Shown: positions 50,884-60,622 of the stretch, in pieces
Position numbering within the stretch: position 1 is the stretch's first letter
Layout of the letters: every line of letters starts with the position of its first letter
DNA from: Hyphomicrobiales bacterium
GTDB taxonomy: Bacteria > Pseudomonadota > Alphaproteobacteria > Rhizobiales > Beijerinckiaceae
Assembly: GCA_930633525.1 (NCBI GenBank)
Contig: CAKNFP010000001.1
Location: 3,657,501 to 3,721,500, forward strand
Direction: 5' to 3'
Length of the DNA stretch: 64,000 nt
Notes under the pieces: model-generated
The model's input: only the letters and a program-made list of their open reading frames with translations
Database searches by the model: none
Told to the model about the DNA's origin: nothing
Program-made: the position numbers and the translations under genes

Positions 50884-51194
50884 TGTCACCCCCGGCGAAG
50901 CGGCGGCTGCCTGTTCAGAACGCTTCGCCGCTCCCGATGGCGCCGATGCCGCCAGCGTCCTTCTTCCATTGATCCGGTTCGCTTCATTCAAGCGGCACAT
51001 GCCTCTCGCCATGAAGCCGCCTGCGGCAGCTTCCGGCGATTTGCAGATCTCGCGACGCGGGCTTTCTTCTCGCGTGAGTAGTGCCTGACGGAGGCCGGCA
51101 AACGCCTCGGGCGGGCAATTTTATTTTACTTCGACAGACGAACAACCGGCGTGTAAACAGCTGGCGCATCCACGCGAACAGGGAAGCGCCAGCC
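50884..51194. other. Gap between the ParA-like gene and pyrF
   Basis: 311 bases without a gene. CGGCGAAGCG (50893-50902) and CGCTTCGCCG (50921-50930) form a perfect 10-bp stem just after the ATPase stop, a possible terminator without a T-run. Around 51117 a T-rich patch AATTTTATTTTACTT occurs. Any pyrF promoter was not resolved. Confidence 0.5.
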
Positions 51195-51929
51195 TTGACC
51201 ATCGCGCCTCAGTCATCGCCCTCTCCGAGGGATCGCCTCATCGTCGCCCTTGATCTGCCGAGCGTCGCGGAAGCGGAGCGTATGGTCGATCAGCTCGGCG
51301 ATACCGTTACCTTCTACAAGGTCGGGCTCGAGCTGGCCTTTGCCGGGGGGCTGCAGTTTGCCGCCGCCTTGGCCCGCTCCGGGCGGCAGGTCTTCCTGGA
51401 TCTCAAGCTCCACGATATCCCGACCACGGTCGAACGCGCCACACGCCAGGTCGCCGATCTCGGCGCCACCTTCCTCACCGTCCATGCCTATCCGCAGACG
51501 CTGGCCGCAGCCGTGCGCGGCCGCGCTGGGCACGCGGGCACCGGCGGCCTGCACATCCTCGGCGTGACGGTGATGACCTCTTACGGCGATGCCGATCTCC
51601 TCGAGGCCGGCTACGCGGAGGGCGTCGCGGCAACCGTGGAGCGGCGGGCGCGCCAGGCCGAAGCGGCCGGCGCCGATGGCCTGATCATTTCCGCGGAAGA
51701 GGCGGCCCGCATTCGCGGGCTCGTCGGGCCGCGCCTGCAGCTCGTGACGCCCGGTATCCGTCCGGCGGGAACAGCCGCTCAGGACCAGAAGCGCGTCATG
51801 ACTCCCGGGGATGCGATCCGCGCCGGTGCCGACTATCTCGTCGTCGGACGGCCCGTGACGGCAGCAGCCGACCCGGCCGCCGCTGCCCGCGCCATCATCG
51901 CCGAAATTCAATCAGCCAGTCGAGGATAG
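51195..51929 (+). CDS. pyrF: Orotidine 5'-phosphate decarboxylase
   Basis: 244 aa from TTG 51195. It forms UMP from OMP. The catalytic Asp-Lys-Asp tetrad is in [13 protein letters not shown], the opening is [11 protein letters not shown], and the phosphate loop is VTPGIRP...[13 protein letters not shown] is chosen because AGGGAAG sits ~10 bases before it and no ATG lies near the conserved start. DUF1330 follows after four bases. Confidence 0.95.
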   Translation: MTIAPQSSPSPRDRLIVALDLPSVAEAERMVDQLGDTVTFYKVGLELAFAGGLQFAAALARSGRQVFLDLKLHDIPTTVERATRQVADLGATFLTVHAYPQTLAAAVRGRAGHAGTGGLHILGVTVMTSYGDADLLEAGYAEGVAATVERRARQAEAAGADGLIISAEEAARIRGLVGPRLQLVTPGIRPAGTAAQDQKRVMTPGDAIRAGADYLVVGRPVTAAADPAAAARAIIAEIQSASRG

Positions 51930-51933
51930 GACC

Positions 51934-52221
51934 ATGCCCAAGGGTTATGTGATTGCACGCGTCACCGTCACCAATCCCGAGGCTTACGCCAACTACGTGG
52001 CGCTCGCTTCGGAAGCCATCAAGCTCTATGGCGGCAAGCCGCTGATGCGCGGCGGCCGGACCGAGGTGCTGGAAGGCGAAGGCCGGCCGCGCAACGTGGT
52101 GATCGAGTTCGAATCCTACGAGCAGGCGGTCGCCTACTACAAATCGCCCGAGTACGCGAAGGCCAAGGCGGCCCGTGAGAACGCCGGTATCGCCGACATG
52201 ATCGCGGTCGAGGGCGTATAA
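51934..52221 (+). CDS. DUF1330 family protein
   Basis: 95 aa dimeric alpha/beta-barrel (ferredoxin-like) fold. GYVIARVTVTNPEAYANYV and VVIEFESYEQAVAYYKSPEYAKAKAARENA are typical. The function is unknown. It is 4 bases after pyrF and is probably co-transcribed with it. Confidence 0.93.
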   Translation: MPKGYVIARVTVTNPEAYANYVALASEAIKLYGGKPLMRGGRTEVLEGEGRPRNVVIEFESYEQAVAYYKSPEYAKAKAARENAGIADMIAVEGV

Positions 52222-52278
52222 GCCGGCGCGAGACCTTCAGCAGGCCGGCTCAGGGTATCAGGACAAGGAGAACCGGGG

Positions 52279-53094
52279 ATGAGCGAACTTCGCATCGTCG
52301 TCGTTGGAGCAGCCGGCCGCATGGGACGGATGCTGATCAAAACCGTCACCGAGACCGCCGGCATGCGCCTCTCCGGGGCTATCGAGCGGACTGGTAGTGA
52401 GGCACTCGGTCAGGATGCGGGCCTTCTCGCCGGTGTGGGCGAGCTTGGTGTCCCGGTCACGGACGATGCGCTCGCGGCTTTTGCCGCGGCGGACGGCGTG
52501 CTGGATTTCACGACGCCCGCAGCAACCGTCGCTTTCGCCGGGCTCGCGGCACAGGCACGCATCGTCCATGTGGTGGGAACCACAGGACTCGAGGAGGCTG
52601 ATATCGCCAAGCTCGAGGCCGCTTCCCGCCATGCGGTCATTGTCCGGTCCGGCAATATGAGCCTCGGCGTCAACCTCCTGGCAGCGCTGGTCGAGCGCGT
52701 TGCCCGGACGCTCGGTGCTGAATTCGACGTCGAGGTCGTGGAAATGCACCACCGCATGAAAGTGGATGCGCCATCAGGCACGGCGTTGATGCTCGGCGAA
52801 GCGGCCGCGAAGGGACGCGGCATCACGCTGAAGGATCACGCCGACCGCGGCCGCGACGGCATCACCGGCGCCCGGCACGAGGGCGACATCGGCTTCGCCT
52901 CACTGCGCGGCGGCTCGGTGATCGGCGAGCACAGCGTGATCTTCGCCGGCGCCGGCGAGCGCATCGAGCTGTCGCACAAGGCTGAGGATCGCAGCCTCTT
53001 CGCCCATGGCGCGGTGCGCGCCGCTCTCTGGGGCCATGGCAAGAAGCCTGGCCTCTATTCCATGGCGGACGTTCTCGACATCGCCGCAATCTAG
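52279..53094 (+). CDS. dapB: 4-hydroxy-tetrahydrodipicolinate reductase
   Basis: 271 aa. NAD(P)-binding loop [14 protein letters not shown]; substrate/catalytic region [34 protein letters not shown]. Makes tetrahydrodipicolinate for lysine and diaminopimelate. Preceded by AAGGAGAACCGGGG. The next gene is separated by a TAGAGCAT-family repeat. Confidence 0.97.
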   Translation: MSELRIVVVGAAGRMGRMLIKTVTETAGMRLSGAIERTGSEALGQDAGLLAGVGELGVPVTDDALAAFAAADGVLDFTTPAATVAFAGLAAQARIVHVVGTTGLEEADIAKLEAASRHAVIVRSGNMSLGVNLLAALVERVARTLGAEFDVEVVEMHHRMKVDAPSGTALMLGEAAAKGRGITLKDHADRGRDGITGARHEGDIGFASLRGGSVIGEHSVIFAGAGERIELSHKAEDRSLFAHGAVRAALWGHGKKPGLYSMADVLDIAAI

Positions 53095-53190
53095 AGCATG
53101 TCCGGCGAAATCAGGTTCGCCGGGTATCTCTACCGCCTTGTTTTCTCGCGATTCCGGACGCAGAACCGCTGCACAAGTTCGCTGGAATCG
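53094..53190. repeat. Intergenic repeat, TAGAGCAT family (copy 4)
   Basis: Begins TAGAGCATGTCCGGCG at the dapB stop. Inner arms include GGCGAA/TTCGCC (AATCAGG loop) and GATTCCGGACGC further right. It fits the family seen at 10474 and 27154 at the left end; the right half is specific. Confidence 0.55.
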
Positions 53191-53220
53191 CTTTAGCGCA
53201 TCAGTTGAAGGAGACATCGC

Positions 53221-53841
53221 ATGGAGCGACTGCTCGTCCTCGTTCGGCATGGCCAGAGCGACTGGAATCTCAAGAACCTGTTCACGGGCTGGAAAGACCC
53301 GGACCTCACCGAGCAGGGAGTGCACGAGGCGACCAGCGCCGGCCAGCGCCTGAACGCCCTTGGCCTGAAATTCGATGTCGCCTTCACCTCGGTCCTGACG
53401 CGCGCGCAGCGCACCAACAGCCTGATCCTGAAGGAAATCGGCCAGCCCGACCTGGCGACGATCCGCGACCTGGCCCTCAACGAACGCGACTACGGCGACC
53501 TCTCCGGCCTCAACAAGGATGACGCCCGCGCCCGCTGGGGTGAGGAGCAGGTCCATATCTGGCGCCGGTCCTACGATATCGCGCCGCCCGGCGGCGAGAG
53601 CCTGAAGGACACCGCCGCCCGCGTGCTGCCCTATTACATCACGGAAATCCTGCCGCGGGTGCTGCGCGGCGAGCGCGTGCTTGTGGCGGCCCACGGCAAC
53701 AGCCTCCGGGCGCTCGTCATGGTGCTCGATCGCCTGACCCCCGACACCATCCCGAGCATGGAACTCGCGACGGGGGTACCCCTCGTCTATCGTCTCAAAG
53801 CCGACTCGACCGTCGACAGCAAAAGGGTACTGGAGGGGTGA
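53221..53841 (+). CDS. gpmA: 2,3-bisphosphoglycerate-dependent phosphoglycerate mutase
   Basis: 206 aa, the short form. The catalytic His is in [15 protein letters not shown], the acid in [12 protein letters not shown], and the second His in [12 protein letters not shown]. It interconverts 3- and 2-phosphoglycerate. Its TGA overlaps the GTG of the alkB-like gene. Confidence 0.96.
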   Translation: MERLLVLVRHGQSDWNLKNLFTGWKDPDLTEQGVHEATSAGQRLNALGLKFDVAFTSVLTRAQRTNSLILKEIGQPDLATIRDLALNERDYGDLSGLNKDDARARWGEEQVHIWRRSYDIAPPGGESLKDTAARVLPYYITEILPRVLRGERVLVAAHGNSLRALVMVLDRLTPDTIPSMELATGVPLVYRLKADSTVDSKRVLEG

Positions 53842-54512
53842 CAGGCTTGGTGGGGACCGGCTTGGGGATGACAGGGGCGCTTGCCATCCGCGACGGGGTG
53901 ACCTACCACCCCGGCTATCTCAGCGCGCAGGAGCAGGATGATCTTGTCGTCGCCCTGCGCGCGATCCTGCGGGAAGCGCCGTTCTTCACGCCACGCATGC
54001 CGCGCACGGGCAAACCCTTTTCCGTGCGCATGAGCAACTGCGGCGCGCTCGGCTGGGTTTCGGACGAGCGCGGATATCGCTATCAGCCTGCCCATCCCGA
54101 GACCGGCCAGCCTTGGCCCGCCATGCCAGAGCGCCTGTTGCAGGCTTGGCGGGAGCTTGCCCCGACCTCACCGACGCCTGAAGCCTGCCTGATCAATTTC
54201 TACGACGCAGGCGCGCGCATGGGGCTGCACCAGGACCGGGACGAGAATGATCTCGTGACGCCAGTCGTGTCCCTGTCCCTGGGGGATACCGCGGTGTTCC
54301 GCATCGGGGGCACCGACCGGCGCGACCCCACAACCTCGTTGAAGCTCGCATCCGGCGACGCGCTCGTCTTCGGCGGCCCGGCGAGGCTCGCTTTCCACGG
54401 CATCGACCGGGTCCTGGCCGGATCTTCCACGCTGCTTCATGAGCCGCCTCTGGCCGGCGGCCGCATTAACCTCACCCTGCGCCGTGTCAACCGCGCGACG
54501 GCGGAGCGATAG
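53838..54512 (+). CDS. alkB: AlkB-family alpha-ketoglutarate-dependent dioxygenase
   Basis: 224 aa from GTG 53838 (GTGA overlap with gpmA) or 214 aa from ATG 53868. The Fe site is H-x-D in [11 protein letters not shown] plus His in LAFHGIDRV, and the 2-oxoglutarate arginines are in RINLTLRRV. AlkB oxidatively removes 1-methyladenine and 3-methylcytosine from nucleic acids. Being between gpmA and glnD in one tight run is unusual for a repair gene. Confidence 0.9.
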   Translation: MTGLVGTGLGMTGALAIRDGVTYHPGYLSAQEQDDLVVALRAILREAPFFTPRMPRTGKPFSVRMSNCGALGWVSDERGYRYQPAHPETGQPWPAMPERLLQAWRELAPTSPTPEACLINFYDAGARMGLHQDRDENDLVTPVVSLSLGDTAVFRIGGTDRRDPTTSLKLASGDALVFGGPARLAFHGIDRVLAGSSTLLHEPPLAGGRINLTLRRVNRATAER

Positions 54513-54514
54513 TC

Positions 54515-57343
54515 ATGGCGCGCGCGCCGGCTGATCCTGTCCAGGCTGCGATTGCCGTGCTCCAAGCCAACTTCGGCAACGACACCATCGCTTTGCGCAA
54601 TGGCCTTGTCACCTATCTCAAGGACATACACGAACGTGGCCTTCTCCATGCGGAAGAGCGCCTGCTCGCCGAACGGGACGGCTTGGCCTGCGCCCACCGC
54701 CTGTCGGCGACGATGGACAGGATCATCACCATCACCTTCGGGGTGGTGACGCAGCTCCTGCATCCGCAGCCGGAAGCGGCAGGCACCACGACACTCGCCT
54801 CCACCCTCGCGATCGTCGCGGTGGGGGGATATGGCCGCGGGACGCTGGCGCCTGGCTCCGATGTCGACGTCCTCTTCATGATGAGCGCTCCGGCCAAGCC
54901 GAAGGGCTCGCTGCGGTCGCGCAACAACCAAACTCCGGCCACGGCGCAGGCCGCCTGGGGAGAGCGGGTCGTCGAGGCCGTGCTCTATGTGCTCTGGGAC
55001 CTCAAGCTGAAGGTCGGGCACGCCACGCGTACCGTTGACGAATCGATCCTGGAGGCGACCAACGACCTGACCATTCGGACGGCGATCCTGGAAGCGCGCT
55101 ATCTCGTCGGGGACAGGACACTGTTCGACGAGCTGGTTACCCGCTTCGACAAGGAAATCGTCAGCGGCACGGCACCTGCCTTCGTCGAGGCCAAGCTCGC
55201 CGAGCGCGACGCCCGGCTGCGCCGCGCCGGCACGTCGCGTTACGTGGTGGAACCGAACGTCAAGGACGGCAAGGGCGGCCTTCGCGACCTGAACACGCTG
55301 TTCTGGATCGCCAAATATGCCTATCGCGTGCGCGACGTGAAGGAGCTCGTCACCGCCGGATTGTTCACCCAGGATGAATTCGCGCTGTTCCAGCGCTGCG
55401 AGTCGTTTCTCTGGCGGGTACGTTGCCACATGCATTTCGTGACGGGGCGTGCCGAGGAGCGCCTGTCGTTCGACCTGCAGCCGCCTATCGCGCTCCGCAA
55501 CGGCTATATCGCCCATGGCGGCCTCTCGGCCGTCGAGCGTTTCATGAAGCGCTATTTCCTCACGGCCAAGGATGTCGGCGACCTCACGGCCATCGTCTGC
55601 GCGGCTCTGGAGGCCCGCCACGCAAAGCCCCGCCCGGTGCTCGACCGCTTCGTCAGCCGGCTGCGCAGCCGCCGCAACTACCGTACGCTGGAATCCCGTG
55701 ATTTCATCCTCGACAACAATCGGATCACGATCGCCAACAACGAGGTTTTCAAGCGCGACCCGATCAACCTCATCAGGCTCTATTGGCTCGCTGACCGCCA
55801 CAGCTACGCCATCCATCCCGATGCCAGCCGCCTGGCGACGCGCTCGCTGACATTGATCGACCGTTCGGTTCGTAACGACCCGGAAGCCAATCGGCTGTTC
55901 CTGGATGTCCTGACGTCCCACAACGCGCCTGAGGTCGTCCTGCGGCGTATGAACGAATCCGGTGTCCTCGGGCGCTTCATCCCGGAATTCGGCCGCATCG
56001 TCGCGCTGATGCAGTTCAACATGTACCACCACTACACGGTGGACGAACATCTCCTGCGCTCCGTCGGCGTGCTTGCCGATATCGATGCCGGGCGGGCCGA
56101 TGCGGAGCATCCGCTGTCGGGGGAGGTCATCGGCACGATTCAGAACAGGCAGGCGCTTTACGTCGCGGTGTTCCTCCATGACGTTGCCAAGGGACGCCAG
56201 AGCGATCACTCCGCCGGCGGCGCGCGTGTCACCCGCAAGCTCGGACCGCGCTTCGGCTTGACCCCAGCGGAGACGGAAACGGCGGCCTGGCTCGTCGACA
56301 ATCACCTTCTGATGTCGATGGTCGCCCAGAGCCGCGACATCAACGATCCGTCGACCATCCGCAGCTTCGCGGGCACTGTTCAGACGATGGAGCGGCTCAA
56401 GCTGCTCCTCATCCTCACGGTCTGCGATATCAAGGCCGTTGGCCCGGGAGTCTGGAATGGCTGGAAGGGCGAGCTGCTGCGCAGCCTCTATTATGAGACG
56501 CAGATCGCGCTGACCGGTGGTCACATCTCGGCAAGCCGCAATGAGCGTGTCAGCGCCGCGCAGGCCGAACTGCGCGAGGCGCTGCCGGACTGGTCCGGCG
56601 CGGAATTCGCCGCCTATGCCGCGCGACATTATGCGCCCTACTGGCTCAAGGTGGATCTTTCCCGCAAGATTCAGCACGCCCGGCTTATCCGGCGCGCGGA
56701 GGAAACCGGCGAGACCACGGTGACCGCTGTGGAAACCGATGGTTTCCGCGGCGTCACCGAGCTGGTTGCCGCCGCGCCCGACCATCCGCGCCTGCTCGCC
56801 ATCCTCACCGGGGCCTGCGCGGCGGCCGGCGGCAATATCGTCGATGCCCAGATTTTCACGACGACGGATGGCCTCGCGCTCGACACCCTGGTCATCTCGC
56901 GGGCCTTCGATCGCGACGATGACGAACTCCGGCGCGGCGAGCGGATCGCGCAGGCCATCAAGCGGGCCCTGACAGGCGAAGTGCGCATCGCCGATCTGGT
57001 CGCGTCGCGCCGCCCGAAGAAGGACCGCAGCCGCACTTTCCAGGTCCCGACCGAGGTCATTGTCGACAACAGTCTGTCAGACCGGCACACGGTGCTCGAA
57101 GTCTCGGGGCTCGACCGGCCCGGGCTCCTCTATGACCTCACGACGGTGCTCAGCCAGCTCAATCTGAACATCGCGTCGGCCCATATTGCCACCTACGGCG
57201 AGAAGGTGGTGGACGTCTTCTATGTCACGGATCTCACCGGCGCCAAGGTCGACAATACCAACCGGCAGACCGCCATCCGTCGCGCAATCGAGCGCATATT
57301 CCAGGATGAGGACGCAAGTTCCGCTGATAGCAAAACCGGATAG
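54515..57343 (+). CDS. glnD: Bifunctional [protein-PII] uridylyltransferase/uridylyl-removing enzyme
   Basis: 942 aa. It senses glutamine and modifies PII. Domains: nucleotidyltransferase with GGYGRGTLAPGSDVDVLF (104-121), HD domain with HHYTVDEHLLRS and FLHDVAKG (to ~554), ACT1 (~750-830) and ACT2 (~855-930, VLEVSGLDRPGLLYDL). All catalytic motifs are intact. It begins two bases after alkB. Confidence 0.97.
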   Translation: MARAPADPVQAAIAVLQANFGNDTIALRNGLVTYLKDIHERGLLHAEERLLAERDGLACAHRLSATMDRIITITFGVVTQLLHPQPEAAGTTTLASTLAIVAVGGYGRGTLAPGSDVDVLFMMSAPAKPKGSLRSRNNQTPATAQAAWGERVVEAVLYVLWDLKLKVGHATRTVDESILEATNDLTIRTAILEARYLVGDRTLFDELVTRFDKEIVSGTAPAFVEAKLAERDARLRRAGTSRYVVEPNVKDGKGGLRDLNTLFWIAKYAYRVRDVKELVTAGLFTQDEFALFQRCESFLWRVRCHMHFVTGRAEERLSFDLQPPIALRNGYIAHGGLSAVERFMKRYFLTAKDVGDLTAIVCAALEARHAKPRPVLDRFVSRLRSRRNYRTLESRDFILDNNRITIANNEVFKRDPINLIRLYWLADRHSYAIHPDASRLATRSLTLIDRSVRNDPEANRLFLDVLTSHNAPEVVLRRMNESGVLGRFIPEFGRIVALMQFNMYHHYTVDEHLLRSVGVLADIDAGRADAEHPLSGEVIGTIQNRQALYVAVFLHDVAKGRQSDHSAGGARVTRKLGPRFGLTPAETETAAWLVDNHLLMSMVAQSRDINDPSTIRSFAGTVQTMERLKLLLILTVCDIKAVGPGVWNGWKGELLRSLYYETQIALTGGHISASRNERVSAAQAELREALPDWSGAEFAAYAARHYAPYWLKVDLSRKIQHARLIRRAEETGETTVTAVETDGFRGVTELVAAAPDHPRLLAILTGACAAAGGNIVDAQIFTTTDGLALDTLVISRAFDRDDDELRRGERIAQAIKRALTGEVRIADLVASRRPKKDRSRTFQVPTEVIVDNSLSDRHTVLEVSGLDRPGLLYDLTTVLSQLNLNIASAHIATYGEKVVDVFYVTDLTGAKVDNTNRQTAIRRAIERIFQDEDASSADSKTG

Positions 57344-57399
57344 CGGGCAGACCCATTCGGTCCACAAAACCGAGAAAGGCGATGCGGGCCAGACAAATG

Positions 57400-57428
57400 C
57401 TTGATTTTTGGACTGTCTGACCTGATAT
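57400..57428 (+). promoter_or_regulatory. Sigma-32-like promoter of grpE
   Basis: CTTG (57400-57403), 18-base spacer, CTGATAT (57422-57428). One base (G for T) departs from CYTATNT. The spacing equals that of dnaK. Confidence 0.6.
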
Positions 57429-57462
57429 CACGGGGGACAAACAATCAACAGCTACGAGAGCC

Positions 57463-58080
57463 ATGACCCAGACGCCGCCCCGCCCCGAGCAGGCTGACGC
57501 CGAGAACAACGCCTTCGAGACAGATGAGACGCTCGCAGGCAATGTCCAAGACGAGATCACTGCCGAGGCAGCGGCGATCGCCGCGCTTGAGGCGGAAAAG
57601 CGTGAGCTGAAGGACAAGCTCCTGCGGACACTCGCCGAGATGGAAAACCTCCGCCGGCGCACGGAGCGTGAAATCGCTGATGCCCGGGCCTATGGCGTCA
57701 CCAGCTTCGCGCGGGATATGCTATCGGCTGTCGACAATATCCGCCGCGCTATCGAGATGATCCCAGCAGAGATCCGGGAGCAGGCAGACAACCCGGTCAA
57801 GCCGTTCCTTGAAGGCATCGAGCTGACCGAGCGCGACCTGATCAAGACCCTTGAACGCCATGGCGTGCGCAAGCTCGACCCCGTCGATCAGAAGTTCGAT
57901 CCGAATGTGCATCAGGCGATGTTCGAGGTCGAGGATGCCAGCAAGCCTCACGGCACTGTGGTGCAGGTGATCCAGTCAGGCTTCGTCATCGGTGAGCGCG
58001 TGCTGCGACCGGCCATGGTCGGCGTATCGAAAGGCGGCCCCAAGCTTGCAGCCGGCACCGATGCGGGCCCCGTCCAATAA
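57463..58080 (+). CDS. grpE: Nucleotide exchange factor GrpE
   Basis: 205 aa. Long N-terminal coiled coil ([39 protein letters not shown]) and the C-terminal beta domain ([46 protein letters not shown]). It releases ADP from DnaK. The gene has its own heat-shock promoter. A bidirectional terminator follows ~70 bases after the stop. Confidence 0.97.
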   Translation: MTQTPPRPEQADAENNAFETDETLAGNVQDEITAEAAAIAALEAEKRELKDKLLRTLAEMENLRRRTEREIADARAYGVTSFARDMLSAVDNIRRAIEMIPAEIREQADNPVKPFLEGIELTERDLIKTLERHGVRKLDPVDQKFDPNVHQAMFEVEDASKPHGTVVQVIQSGFVIGERVLRPAMVGVSKGGPKLAAGTDAGPVQ

Positions 58081-58148
58081 TCGACGACGACGCTTGCCCT
58101 CTCGCTGGCAGCGTTGAGGGCGAGCTGGTCTTCCCAATCCCACGTAAA

Positions 58149-58186
58149 AAAGGCCGTCCGGCTATGCCGCGACGGCCTTTCTTTTC
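58149..58186. terminator. Bidirectional terminator between grpE and the convergent gene
   Basis: AAAGGCCGTC (58149-58158) pairs with GACGGCCTTT (58171-58180), with an A-run on the left and TCTTTT on the right. It serves both strands. Confidence 0.88.
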
Positions 58187-58221
58187 GTGGCGGTCATTTC
58201 ACCGAAACTCGGTGTCGACGG

Positions 58222-59190
58222 TCAATCCTTGGCCTTCTCGGGCTTCGGCGCAATGCTGTCGCGAATCGTCTCGAAACGCACGAGCATCTTCTTCTGGTCA
58301 CGCTCCCGCGACATGGCGATCAGGCGGATATAACGCGTCGTGTCGAAGCGGATAGCCTGCATGACGAAGACCTTGTCCTTGGTCTCCGAATCCTGGGCGA
58401 CAGCGGTAATCTCGTGCCACGGCACATTCTGCAGCGTCAGATTGCGCGCGGTCTTGATTTCGGGCGCGACGATACTCGCCAAGCCACTGAAGGCCTGACG
58501 CGCGAAACGGTCCTGATCAAGCGTGCCGGGAATGGCCCCATCACCCGATGCAACAATGACGATCGGCTGCTCCGCACCCTTGATGCTGTCCTTGGGGCCC
58601 TCGGTCATAAGCAAACCCGTGCCCGCCAGCACGCGCGACACCCGGAAACCCGCCTGTTTTCCGAGCGAGAAGGGAAGCGCTGCAATCTGCTCTTCCATCG
58701 GCGGAGGCTTGCGGAAAACGAGGCTCTTCAAAGCGGTACGGACGGTCTCATCGCTGTAGGCACTGGAGTTGGACTCAGGGACCTGAACCGTGACCACCGC
58801 CGTACCGAGCGGCGACGAAGCCACGACAACCCATTTGTTGATGACATGGGCCCCGGCCTGCTGCCGCGCACTGACGAAGAGAGCCTTCGCGCCCGCGAGC
58901 TTCCAATCCTCGCGCTTGACCCCCGCGAGGCCCTGCTTCTCCATTTCGCCGACCTTCAGCCCCTCGACGACGCGGGAATAGGCATCCGCCGGAAGCTCGG
59001 TCATCAGGATGGCCGCCCCCGATGCTTCATCCTCGAAGCCGAGGAAATTCTTGGCCTCGCGCATCTCGCCCGGCGGCACAAGGCCGATATTCAGTCCTGA
59101 TGGAAAGACGGGGTCCGCCGCGCGCACGGTCGACGCGAAGGCCGCAAGGACAAAGGCAAGAAGCACGGTGACAACCGATTGTCGCATCAT
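58222..59190 (-). CDS. Hypothetical exported protein
   Basis: 322 aa. Signal peptide SVVTVLLAFVLAAFASTVRA-A. The mature part has no cysteine and shows two similar halves: each has a proline-led opening, a strand-rich core and an amphipathic finish (for example KALFVSARQQAGAHVINKWVVVASSPLGTAVVTVQVPE). It may be a periplasmic beta-rich protein. No family is recognised. Neighbours: grpE (convergent) and uppP (same strand, upstream). Confidence 0.8.
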   Translation of the reverse strand: MMRQSVVTVLLAFVLAAFASTVRAADPVFPSGLNIGLVPPGEMREAKNFLGFEDEASGAAILMTELPADAYSRVVEGLKVGEMEKQGLAGVKREDWKLAGAKALFVSARQQAGAHVINKWVVVASSPLGTAVVTVQVPESNSSAYSDETVRTALKSLVFRKPPPMEEQIAALPFSLGKQAGFRVSRVLAGTGLLMTEGPKDSIKGAEQPIVIVASGDGAIPGTLDQDRFARQAFSGLASIVAPEIKTARNLTLQNVPWHEITAVAQDSETKDKVFVMQAIRFDTTRYIRLIAMSRERDQKKMLVRFETIRDSIAPKPEKAKD

Positions 59191-59353
59191 TGAGGGTACC
59201 CCCTTTTTCGTCCTTCCCCGCCCCTCGTCTTCCCGCGAAGCGGATGGTGTGATGCACGCTCAATATGGCGACAACGCGATTGACGGCGGTCGTCCTGCGC
59301 CAACTTTGGGGCGGATCGCGCCGAGGCGCAATCCTCGGTTTTAATCCACGTTT

Positions 59354-60157
59354 TCAGCCAAAGACGATAAGCCCGGCAAGCCCGGCCGCGCCGACCACGA
59401 TGCGCCACCACGCGAACAGAATAAAACCGTGGCGGCTGACATAGTCGAGCAAGCTCCTGACCACGAACAGGCCCGAGATGAAGGCCATAACGAAGCCGAT
59501 GGCGACGAGCCCGATGTCGTGGGCGTCGAGCAGGCTGTAGTTCTTGTAGAGATCATAGGCGAAGGCGCCCGCCATGGTCGGCATCGCCAGAAAGAAGGAG
59601 AACTCCGTCGCCGCGCGCTTGTTGGAGCCCAGCAGCATGGCGCCGACGATCGTGGCACCGGAACGCGATACACCGGGAATCATGGCGAGGCATTGAAAGA
59701 AGCCGATCTTCAGCGTCATGCTGAGCGGAAACTCCGAGATGTCGCGATAGCGGCCGCCGAGCCCCCGCTGATCCACGACCATGAGGATGAAGCCACCCAC
59801 GATGAGGCTGACGCACACGATCCATGGGTTGAACAGCACCTCCTTGATGAAGCTATGCGCGAAGGCGCCAATCACCATCGCCGGCAAGAAGGCGACAAGA
59901 ACGCCGAGGACAAAACGCTGCACGGCCGGATCATACGGCAGCTTCGTCGCGATGGTGACGAGGCGGTGGAAGTAGACGGAAACGATCGCGAGGATGGCGC
60001 CGAGCTGGACCAGAACCTCGAAGGTCCTCCCCTTCGATTCGAAGCCGAGAAAGTGGCCGAGAAGCAGAAGATGCCCGGTCGAGGAGACGGGCAGAAACTC
60101 TGTCAGACCCTCGACAAGGCCAAGGATGGCCGCCGACACGACATCGAATGTATTCAT
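59354..60157 (-). CDS. uppP: Undecaprenyl-diphosphate phosphatase
   Basis: 267 aa polytopic membrane enzyme (BacA family) that recycles undecaprenyl diphosphate for cell-wall synthesis. The two signatures [17 protein letters not shown] and [10 protein letters not shown], each contributing active-site residues, are present, with about eight hydrophobic helices. ATG 60157 is the family start ([17 protein letters not shown]). It is divergent from the FzlA-like gene. Confidence 0.97.
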   Translation of the reverse strand: MNTFDVVSAAILGLVEGLTEFLPVSSTGHLLLLGHFLGFESKGRTFEVLVQLGAILAIVSVYFHRLVTIATKLPYDPAVQRFVLGVLVAFLPAMVIGAFAHSFIKEVLFNPWIVCVSLIVGGFILMVVDQRGLGGRYRDISEFPLSMTLKIGFFQCLAMIPGVSRSGATIVGAMLLGSNKRAATEFSFFLAMPTMAGAFAYDLYKNYSLLDAHDIGLVAIGFVMAFISGLFVVRSLLDYVSRHGFILFAWWRIVVGAAGLAGLIVFG

Positions 60158-60622
60158 CGCTGATCCCACGATCCGAGACTGCGCGCCGCCCGCCCCCGAA
60201 GCTGGCGAACCGGGCGCCCCAACGTCTCAAGGACCTGCTGGATCAAATCCCCGCAAGACGTCATTTCACCGCACGGTCACGGCTAACACTCTCGTGCTGA
60301 TGCCATAATTTCGCTTCATGGGGCGGCTTCATGGCATGTGGATGACGGAAGCGGTTCGGAATCACGACAGGACCTTGGTCCACGCTCGAATGCGTTGTGG
60401 GCCTGCTGTCGTTAGCGAAGCCTTAATGACGACGCCGGAAAGCCCGGTACATCAGGCAAAACGAGTTGTTTGCCATTTTTCGGGGTTTTATACGGGACAT
60501 GTTGTGAATGCGAATGCCCTCCGAGCCAGTTTGCGCAACGGTTTCTCGCGTCATGCGCTATCACGCCGTCGACCTCACACATCGTTATCGCTGCCCCATC
60601 TGCTGATTGCGTGACAAACTCC
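60158..60622 (+). other. uppP-fzlA divergent spacer with candidate fzlA promoter
   Basis: 465 bases without a clear gene. A plausible sigma-70 promoter for the rightward gene is TTGTTT (60466-60471), 17-base spacer, TATACG (60489-60494), giving a ~120-base leader. Nothing else stands out; a leftward promoter for uppP was not resolved. Confidence 0.4.

Noticed and set aside
54437..56785. Long minus-strand open frame opposite glnD (~780 codons)
   Set aside because: Antisense shadow of a conserved gene with no recognisable motif.
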